A DNA stretch of 5,647 nt from a bacterium (GTDB taxonomy: Archaea; Nanobdellota; Nanobdellia; Pacearchaeales; GW2011-AR1): NCBI GenBank assembly GCA_030588935.1, contig JAUUWR010000064.1, forward strand, positions 1-5,647, in the 5' to 3' direction. Made by a program: the position numbers and the translations under genes. How positions within the stretch are numbered: the first letter of the stretch is position 1; each line of letters begins with the position of its first letter. Of the stretch, positions 1 to 3,764 are shown piece after piece. The notes under the pieces are model-generated. The model did not search any database. It saw only the letters and a program-made list of their open reading frames with translations, and was not told the origin of the DNA.

Positions 1-86
1 GGGGAAGAGCTAAATTCACCATCCCGATAATATTCATTATTTTAATCGTCGTGGTTGGTATTGGGGTTTATGTTAAGAGAAAATAA
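1..86 (+). CDS. C-terminal end of a membrane-anchored surface protein (partial)
   Basis: Only the last 27 full codons are in the window, with the frame starting at position 3 and a TAA stop at 84-86. They encode GRAKF, then a hydrophobic helix of about 19 residues (Ile/Val/Leu/Phe with two Gly), then YVKRK. A single C-terminal transmembrane helix followed by a basic tail is the usual layout of an exported protein held in the membrane with its bulk outside. The tail aligns without gaps to the last 27 residues of the protein at 2036-2917, with 19 of 27 identical by my count, so the two are probably paralogs or share this anchor module. The start and the functional domains lie left of the window, so the role of the whole protein cannot be told. 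Confidence 0.8.
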   Translation, partial: GRAKFTIPIIFIILIVVVGIGVYVKRK

Positions 87-89
87 ATT
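61..89 (+). repeat. 29-bp direct repeat, left copy (pairs with 2892-2920)
   Basis: The 29 bases at 61-89 are identical to 2892-2920. Both copies cover the last codons (ending GVYVKRK), the stop codon and three bases beyond it. The matches before this block are interrupted by many silent and conservative changes, so identity is highest right at the 3' ends of the two genes. Confidence 0.85.
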
Positions 90-134
90 CATCAATCCAA
101 CCAATAAAACATAACTTATAAAAAGGGTTATATC

Positions 135-142
135 TTTAAATA
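135..142 (+). promoter_or_regulatory. TATA box for the DUF2283-like gene
   Basis: TTTAAATA begins exactly 29 nt before the ATG at 164. With normal archaeal TATA-to-start-site spacing, transcription would begin at or very near the start codon, giving a leaderless or nearly leaderless mRNA. A second TATA-like stretch, TTATAAAA at 116-123, could give a leader of about 20 nt that would include GAGG at 153-156 as a ribosome-binding site. The two cannot be told apart from sequence alone. Confidence 0.6.
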
Positions 143-163
143 TCTGAGAAAAGAGGAATAAAT

Positions 164-364
164 ATGGAAAGTGTAAATTATGAATATGAAGAGGATTTAG
201 ACATTCTTTATGTTAATAATAATTTAAATAAAGAAAAAGTGATTGATAATTTAGTCTTTGGTAATATTGTTATTGATTTTGGTGAAGATGGTAAAGTTTT
301 AGGTATTGAAATAGATTGTGCTTCTAGATTATTTAATTTTCCTTTATGTTTTCATCAACTTTAA
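164..364 (+). CDS. DUF2283-like small protein
   Basis: The 66-residue product matches the DUF2283 pattern: an N-terminal strand with YEYEEDLDILYV, a middle strand pair (NIVIDFGEDGKVLGIEI) and the closing D-C-A-S. In the family the core is usually Y-D-x-E-x-D-x-L-Y-I, then D-x-D-E-D-G-K-V-x-G-I-E-I-x-x-A-S. The biochemical function of the family is unknown; members are small soluble proteins, sometimes beside toxin-like genes, and no such partner is visible here. After the A-S motif the protein ends with a 12-residue hydrophobic tail (RLFNFPLCFHQL), whereas many archaeal relatives run longer, so this copy may be C-terminally shortened. The ATG is supported by the TATA box 29 nt upstream and by GAGG at 153-156. 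It is read alone, with a T-rich stretch following. Confidence 0.75.
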   Translation: MESVNYEYEEDLDILYVNNNLNKEKVIDNLVFGNIVIDFGEDGKVLGIEIDCASRLFNFPLCFHQL

Positions 365-414
365 GTAATTACACAGACTATATTTTACAAAATATACTTC
401 TCACCACTAATTTA

Positions 415-422
415 TTTATAAA
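415..422 (+). promoter_or_regulatory. Probable TATA box for the PKD/GWNL secreted protein
   Basis: TTTATAAA lies 68 nt before the ATG at 483. At the spacing seen elsewhere in the window, transcription would start near 444, leaving a leader of about 39 nt that contains the purine run AAAGGGGG at 462-469. This gene has no TATA octamer 29 nt before its ATG, so it appears to be the one gene here with a leader. Assignment rests on position and composition only. Confidence 0.45.
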
Positions 423-430
423 CAAATTTA

Positions 431-452
431 GGTTTTTTCTTTTATCATTTTT
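431..452 (+). terminator. T-rich stretch after the DUF2283-like gene
   Basis: Two runs of T (six at 433-438 and five at 448-452), in a pyrimidine-rich setting, follow the DUF2283-like gene by about 70 nt. Archaeal RNA polymerase stops at oligo-T tracts without needing a hairpin. The stretch overlaps the presumed promoter and leader of the next gene, so it may be only promoter-region composition. Confidence 0.3.
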
Positions 453-482
453 AAGTGATTGAAAGGGGGTTTAAGAAAAAAG

Positions 483-1928
483 ATGAAAAAAAGTTTAACA
501 TTAATTAGTTTAATGTTAGGAGTTATGATGTTGATGGTTGGCGTGGTTAGTGCTGCTGCTCCTGGATTTGTAGAACCTTCTGATGATGATTATGTTTCTG
601 GAGATATGGATGTAGAATGGACAAACCCCTTGAACGACCCAGATATATATATTCAATATAGAGAAGGGAATTGTAATCCTTCTGGAACATGGATGCAATT
701 AGGTCCTTTTTTAAGTAGTGTTACTGAAACAACAATAGATACTTTTGGATTAGATGATGTTGAACATTGTTTAAGACTTAGATTTGGAGGAACAACTTAT
801 GATTTTCTACAATTTAATGTAGACAATATAGCTCCAGATGCAGATTTTGATGTTACTGGAGATTTAATTATATATGAAACATTGAATTTTGATGCAAGTG
901 CGTCAACTGACGGAGGAAGTGGAATTGCTTCATATGAATGGGATTTTGGCGACGGTGACACTGGAACTGGAGAGTATACAACCCATGTATATGAAGAAGC
1001 AGATGATTATGATGTTGTTTTAACTGTGACAGATAATGTTGGAAATAAAGGGGTAGCTATTATGAATCTTGAAATTGAAGATTTGCCTCTTGAAACTGAA
1101 ACTTTTTCTTACGAAGCGGGAATTTTAGGAATTGCTCCAACTTTGGATGAAGAATTTGATACTGGTTTAACAGGTGTTGCATGCAGCGTAGTTCCAATTA
1201 CAGATGAGATCACAAACATAGAAGTTGATTCATCAGGAAGTAGTTGTCTAATTGATGAGACTAGTGATATCCCTTATGATGAAAGAGGAGTTCGTAGTAT
1301 AATTATCAAAGCAACTGATGGAAGCGAGACTAAATATTATTCTGTAGAAATAATTGTTTATACTTGGTGGATTAATCTTGAAGAAGGATGGAATTTGATT
1401 TCTATTCCAATGATGCCTGAGGATACGAGTATTGATTCTGTTTTAGGGGGAATACAAGAAAGCATTGTAGATGATGGAGATTATACTATATTCCAATTTG
1501 ACGCTACTTATGGAAGTAGTGGGAGATGGTATAAAGCAAAACCTACTAGTACTTGGACTGGAACTTTAGATGATATATTTCCAGGTTATGGATATTGGAT
1601 AAAGATGGAAGATGAAGATGTCTTGAAAGGTTTTGGAGACATTACTCCTGGAATAGGAGGTTCATTAATTTCAGTAGAAGTAGCAAATGGCTGGAATTTA
1701 ATTGGGCATTATGGCCTAAAAGAATTAAAGTTATCAAAAGCATTAACTAGTTTAATTGATGGAATCAATAAGCATTATGATGCTGTAGCTACAAGGGATA
1801 GTGTTGGCTGGTGGCCAGTACCTTCAATGGACAAGTATAAAGGTTATTGGATGACTGCTAAATTCTTACCAGATGGAGTAACTTCTTATACACCATCACA
1901 AGATGCAATAAACTATCTCCTTATATAA
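483..1928 (+). CDS. Secreted PKD-domain protein with tandem GWNL repeats
   Basis: The product has 481 residues. Residues 1-24 are a Sec signal peptide (MKK, hydrophobic core, cleavage near VSA-AAP). Residues 26-115 look like an Ig- or FN3-type beta-sandwich with one cysteine pair (C64, C96). Residues 117-200 are a PKD domain, shown by ASASTD, YEWDFGDGDTGTG, HVY and VVLTVTDNVGN. Residues 208-293 are another likely beta domain with C234 and C255. Residues 298-378 and 398-462 are two copies of a module that opens with GWNLI and closes with GYGYWIK or KGYWM, seen in many secreted proteins of bacteria and archaea. PKD domains usually mediate binding or spacing on the cell surface; the ligand here is unknown. 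No C-terminal membrane helix is present, so it is probably released or held by another protein. ATG 483 is preferred to the TTG at 459, which would add MKGGLRKK before the signal peptide. It is probably transcribed alone. Confidence 0.88.
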   Translation: MKKSLTLISLMLGVMMLMVGVVSAAAPGFVEPSDDDYVSGDMDVEWTNPLNDPDIYIQYREGNCNPSGTWMQLGPFLSSVTETTIDTFGLDDVEHCLRLRFGGTTYDFLQFNVDNIAPDADFDVTGDLIIYETLNFDASASTDGGSGIASYEWDFGDGDTGTGEYTTHVYEEADDYDVVLTVTDNVGNKGVAIMNLEIEDLPLETETFSYEAGILGIAPTLDEEFDTGLTGVACSVVPITDEITNIEVDSSGSSCLIDETSDIPYDERGVRSIIIKATDGSETKYYSVEIIVYTWWINLEEGWNLISIPMMPEDTSIDSVLGGIQESIVDDGDYTIFQFDATYGSSGRWYKAKPTSTWTGTLDDIFPGYGYWIKMEDEDVLKGFGDITPGIGGSLISVEVANGWNLIGHYGLKELKLSKALTSLIDGINKHYDAVATRDSVGWWPVPSMDKYKGYWMTAKFLPDGVTSYTPSQDAINYLLI

Positions 1929-1954
1929 TTTTATTTTTTATTTTTTATTTTTTA
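1929..1954 (+). terminator. Oligo-T terminator of three TTTTTTA heptamers
   Basis: Directly after the TAA of the PKD/GWNL gene come TTTTA and then three perfect copies of TTTTTTA (1934-1954). Repeated oligo-T runs on the coding strand are the normal archaeal intrinsic terminator. There is no stable hairpin. The following gene has its own TATA box, consistent with a stop here. Confidence 0.7.
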
Positions 1955-2006
1955 AATTGAGGTGATTATTATATTAGTAAATACTATATTAAATTGCAAA
2001 AAAGAA

Positions 2007-2013
2007 TATAAAT
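2007..2013 (+). promoter_or_regulatory. TATA box for the Cys-rich anchored surface protein
   Basis: TATAAAT starts 29 nt before the ATG at 2036, the same spacing as the other TATA boxes in the window. It predicts a leaderless mRNA. An alternative TATA-like stretch lies at about 1986-1995 and would leave a leader of about 20 nt with a weak GATGAG site at 2025-2030. Confidence 0.5.
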
Positions 2014-2035
2014 GCTCGAAAAATGATGAGATAAG

Positions 2036-2917
2036 ATGAAAAAGATAATTATGTTTGTTTTTGTATTAATATTGGTTGGAATTGGTTCTGTTCTTGCATT
2101 AAATTGTCCCCCAAGTCTTCCTAAAACATTTTATGGAACTGTTTTATATGATAATGAAATTTTAGATGGAGAATTTGTTATAAGAGCATTAATGAATGAA
2201 GATATAATTGGTTCTGGAGAAGTATCTAATGGAGAATATTTAATTGATGTTTCTCCTTGTTTTGGGGCAACTGGACAAGTGAGTTTTATTATTAATGGTA
2301 TTGAGGCAAATGAGATTGGAGAATTTAACGGAGAAGTAGATTGGGGGAAAAGTGTTAATTTAGATTTAACTGTTAATGAAATACCTCCTAGTAATGATCC
2401 TTGTGGTAATGGGGTTATTGACCTTGGTGAAGAATGTGATGGAACAAATTTAGCTGGGAGAGATATTAATGATTGTGGTAAAGGATGGATAGGAACAATT
2501 TCATGTAATTCAAATTGTGAAATTGATTATTCAAACTGCACTGCACCATATTGCGGGGATGGAACTTGTAATAATGACGAATCATGTTCAAGTTGTTCTG
2601 CTGATTGCGGTGCTTGTTCAAGTGGCGGTGGGGGCTCTGGTGGCGGTGGAGGTGGCGGAGGTGGTTCTTCTGGGGGAAGTTCTTCAAGCAGTTTTTCAAC
2701 CACAAGCATTTCTTCATCTGATTCAACAAACAACGAAAATAATGATAATAAAGAAATTGTAAAATTATCAGATACATCTCAAAATAATCTAGAAAGTTTT
2801 TTCTCAAAAATAACTGGGGCAGTTGTTGGCAGTGGGAGAATTAAATTTATTATTCCTTTGGTGTTTGTTGTCTTAATTGTTGTGATTGGTGTTGGGGTTT
2901 ATGTTAAGAGAAAATAA
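2036..2917 (+). CDS. Cysteine-rich surface protein with Gly/Ser linker and C-terminal membrane anchor
   Basis: The product has 293 residues. Residues 1-21 are a signal peptide. Residues 23-114 form a beta domain with the pattern LPKTFYGTV ... NGEYLIDV ... INGIEANE ... LDLTV, a layout frequent in archaeal secreted proteins. Residues 123-168 are a DUF4215 / Myxococcus-type cysteine-rich repeat (CGNGVIDLGEECDG, then spaced cysteines to SNC). Residues 173-194 are a second cysteine motif, CGDGTCNNDESCSSC followed by DCGAC. Residues 195-228 are a Gly/Ser-rich flexible linker. Residues 259-265 read ITGAVVG, just before the single transmembrane helix (about 271-289) and the basic end YVKRK. The protein is therefore expected to stand out from the membrane, stiffened by disulfides, on a flexible stalk; its binding partner is unknown. 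Its last 27 residues match the tail at 1-86. It converges on the next gene, with only 3 nt between the two stop codons. Confidence 0.88.
   Translation: MKKIIMFVFVLILVGIGSVLALNCPPSLPKTFYGTVLYDNEILDGEFVIRALMNEDIIGSGEVSNGEYLIDVSPCFGATGQVSFIINGIEANEIGEFNGEVDWGKSVNLDLTVNEIPPSNDPCGNGVIDLGEECDGTNLAGRDINDCGKGWIGTISCNSNCEIDYSNCTAPYCGDGTCNNDESCSSCSADCGACSSGGGGSGGGGGGGGGSSGGSSSSSFSTTSISSSDSTNNENNDNKEIVKLSDTSQNNLESFFSKITGAVVGSGRIKFIIPLVFVVLIVVIGVGVYVKRK
2618..2695 (+). repeat. GGN-repeat low-complexity segment (Gly/Ser linker)
   Basis: This part of the surface protein gene is mostly GGN codons with Ser codons, giving one run of nine glycines plus several Ser blocks. It is far richer in G than its surroundings. 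Such tracts tend to vary in length between strains through slippage. In the protein it forms a flexible spacer between the cysteine-rich head and the membrane anchor. Confidence 0.75.
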
Positions 2918-2920
2918 ATT
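2892..2920 (+). repeat. 29-bp direct repeat, right copy (pairs with 61-89)
   Basis: This is identical to 61-89. The repeat ends at 2920, immediately before the stop codon (2921-2923) of the convergent minus-strand gene. It could reflect a duplicated anchor module, gene conversion, or the scar of an insertion or rearrangement bounded by the repeat. Confidence 0.85.
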
Positions 2921-3187
2921 TTATCCATCTCTTTTAGAATATTTTTCATAAAACTTTAATATTTCACTTACCTTTCTTGGATTTAGTGAATAATGAATCT
3001 CGCCTGTTTTTATTGCAGGAATAAGCCATTGGTCTTTTATTAATTCCTTTAAAGCCTGTTTTGTAACTTTGCTTCCAATTAAATGAGAAGGTAATCCTTT
3101 TAGAATATTTTCAGTATGAGCAGCACCCCATTTTTTCCATCGCACAAGTTTTCTTATAATCCTTTTTTTAATTTCCTCTTTGTCCAT
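2921..3187 (-). CDS. Small basic archaeal protein, probable winged-helix fold
   Basis: The 88-residue product is rich in Lys and Arg and has no signal peptide or membrane helix, so it should be cytoplasmic. Residues 2-20 form a basic helix (EEIKKRIIRKLVRWKKWG), followed by AAHTENILKGLPSH, a second helix (VTKQALKELIKDQWL), then a likely beta-hairpin ending IHYSLNPRKVSEI and a final helix. The order helix, helix, helix, wing resembles small archaeal winged-helix proteins with a KWG-x-x-H-T and SLNPR signature; I recognise the style from archaeal genomes but know no assigned function. The ATG at 3187 is chosen over the adjacent GTG at 3190 because a TATA box lies exactly 29 nt before it. The gene is divergent from the winged-helix regulator at 3290 and may be co-regulated with it; nucleic-acid binding is an inference. 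Confidence 0.75.
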   Translation of the reverse strand: MDKEEIKKRIIRKLVRWKKWGAAHTENILKGLPSHLIGSKVTKQALKELIKDQWLIPAIKTGEIHYSLNPRKVSEILKFYEKYSKRDG

Positions 3188-3190
3188 CAC

Positions 3191-3210
3191 TAATATAAAA
3201 TTTTATATTA
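3191..3210. promoter_or_regulatory. Perfect 20-bp palindrome, candidate operator
   Basis: The arms are TAATATAAAA and TTTTATATTA with no spacer and no mismatch. It lies between the TATA box and the ATG of the minus-strand small gene, where a bound dimer would block transcription start. The region is very AT-rich, so chance is a real possibility. Confidence 0.4.
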
Positions 3211-3216
3211 TATAAA
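3209..3216 (-). promoter_or_regulatory. TATA box for the small basic protein gene
   Basis: On the minus strand, TTTATATA begins 29 nt before the ATG at 3187. The spacing matches that of the other genes here and predicts a leaderless mRNA. The box overlaps the end of a 20-bp palindrome. Confidence 0.6.
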
Positions 3217-3233
3217 TTATTGTATATAAAATA

Positions 3234-3247
3234 GAACAACATTGTTC
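3234..3247. promoter_or_regulatory. Inverted repeat GAACAA-CA-TTGTTC, candidate operator
   Basis: Two perfect 6-bp arms are separated by 2 bp. The element sits midway in the 102-bp gap between the two divergent genes, upstream of both TATA boxes. It has more G and C than its surroundings, which makes chance less likely than for a pure AT palindrome. A winged-helix dimer is a reasonable binder. Confidence 0.45.
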
Positions 3248-3260
3248 CAAAATAGTAACA

Positions 3261-3268
3261 TTTAAATA
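3261..3268 (+). promoter_or_regulatory. TATA box for the winged-helix regulator gene
   Basis: TTTAAATA begins 29 nt before the ATG at 3290, the same distance as for the genes starting at 164, 3187 and 5141. No Shine-Dalgarno sequence lies before the ATG, which fits a leaderless mRNA. Confidence 0.65.
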
Positions 3269-3279
3269 CTACAGTAGTA
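3267..3279. promoter_or_regulatory. Inverted repeat TACTAC-A-GTAGTA, candidate operator
   Basis: Perfect 6-bp arms surround one base. The element overlaps the 3' end of the TATA box and the space before the start site, the place where an archaeal repressor commonly blocks polymerase. A further TAGTA half-site at 3253-3257 is 22 bp (about two helical turns) from the TAGTA at 3275-3279, so half-sites flank the TATA box. Autoregulation by the encoded winged-helix protein is the simplest reading. Confidence 0.45.
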
Positions 3280-3289
3280 ATAATATATC

Positions 3290-3619
3290 ATGGAAGAAAA
3301 ATCATTGTTCATAAAGTTTATGGGAGATTCGCCAATGGTAAAAATATTAGATTACTTGCTTACAGAGCGAGAAATAGATTTCTCTATTTCAGATATGGCG
3401 AGAAATGCAGGCATCGGAAGAACCACACTTTATAGAATTTGGGAAAGATTAGTAGAAAATAAAATTATCATTTCAACAAGGATAATCGGAAAAGCTAAGT
3501 TATACAAATTGAATGTGGAAAACAACGCAATAAAAAAATTAATAGAAATAGACGACGCGTTGGTTTTAGAAGATTTGAAAGAACGTTCTGAAAGTCAGAA
3601 AATAAAAGTTGCAGTATGA
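3290..3619 (+). CDS. Winged helix-turn-helix transcriptional regulator
   Basis: The 109-residue protein is of a type widespread in archaea: an opening FMGDSPMVKILDYLL helix, a helix-turn-helix (SISDMARNA, turn GIGRT, recognition helix TTLYRIWERLVENK, about residues 32-58) and a wing (STRIIGKAKLYKLN, about 62-75). A closing helix, IKKLIEIDDALVLEDL (81-96), is the likely dimer contact. No ligand or metal cluster is visible, so the signal it reads is unknown. It should act in the cytoplasm as a dimer binding inverted repeats. It is divergent from the small basic protein gene, with three palindromes in the shared upstream gap, which suggests control of itself and its neighbour. The last dozen residues (RSESQKIKVAV) are polar and probably unstructured. 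The ATG is fixed by the TATA box 29 nt upstream. Confidence 0.85.
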   Translation: MEEKSLFIKFMGDSPMVKILDYLLTEREIDFSISDMARNAGIGRTTLYRIWERLVENKIIISTRIIGKAKLYKLNVENNAIKKLIEIDDALVLEDLKERSESQKIKVAV

Positions 3620-3634
3620 CTTTCCTTCCTATGT

Positions 3635-3644
3635 TTTATAAATA
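3635..3644 (+). promoter_or_regulatory. Orphan TATA box with no gene following
   Basis: TTTATAAATA lies 15 nt after the regulator gene. By the spacing in this window, transcription would start near 3664. No usable open reading frame follows on the plus strand: the ATGs at 3676 and 3697 meet stop codons within two codons. It may drive a small RNA. Confidence 0.4.
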
Positions 3645-3663
3645 TTAATATCTTACAAGAATA

Positions 3664-3750
3664 ATAGTTTTGGAGATGAGATAATTAAGTTGGGAGATGT
3701 AGAGCTTAAGCGAACAACTCCTCTGAATAGCTTAATGAGGTTGTAAGATT
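3664..3750 (+). ncRNA. Possible small structured RNA, perhaps C/D-box-like
   Basis: The stretch between the orphan TATA box and the next gene's end is less AT-rich than its flanks and full of internal pairing. ACAAC (3714-3718) can pair with GTTGT (3740-3744), and CTC (3721-3723) with GAG (3737-3739). ACAAC also overlaps CAACT (3715-3719), which could instead pair with AGTTG (3689-3693), so the two folds compete. GGAGATG occurs twice (3672-3678, 3693-3699) and AGCTTAA twice (3703-3709, 3729-3735). GAGATGA at 3673-3679 is one base from the box C consensus RTGATGA, and CTGA at 3723-3726 fits box D, giving a size of roughly 60 nt, normal for archaeal guide RNAs. The inner D' and C' boxes are poor. 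It may instead be untranslated sequence of a flanking gene. Confidence 0.3.
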
Positions 3751-3751
3751 C

Positions 3752-3764
3752 AAATAAAAAAATA
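3752..3764 (-). terminator. T-rich terminator after the minus-strand stalk protein gene
   Basis: On the minus strand, the bases right after the TAA stop read as a T-rich tract with seven T in a row. This is the expected archaeal termination signal for the gene at 3765-5141. On the plus strand the same bases are A-rich and would not stop transcription. Confidence 0.55.

Noticed and set aside
459..482. TTG start adding eight residues before the PKD/GWNL protein
   Set aside because: It would put MKGGLRKK before an already complete MKK signal peptide and would place the purine-rich leader inside the gene. ATG 483 is the better start.
516..698. Minus-strand frame of about 60 codons inside the PKD/GWNL gene
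   Set aside because: It is antisense to the signal peptide and first domain, with no promoter or recognisable protein features.
2466..2807. Open frames on the minus strand and in plus frame 3 across the Gly/Ser region
   Set aside because: They are mirror images of the low-complexity and cysteine-rich codons of the surface protein (poly-Pro or Leu/Val-rich), have no promoter and resemble no protein family.
3188..3190. GTG start one codon before ATG 3187
   Set aside because: The TATA box is exactly 29 nt before the ATG at 3187, as for the other genes, so the ATG is preferred.
3741..3760. GTTGTAAGATTCAAAT as a possible tRNA T-arm
   Set aside because: No matching acceptor, D-arm or anticodon stem can be folded around it, and the T-loop consensus is incomplete.
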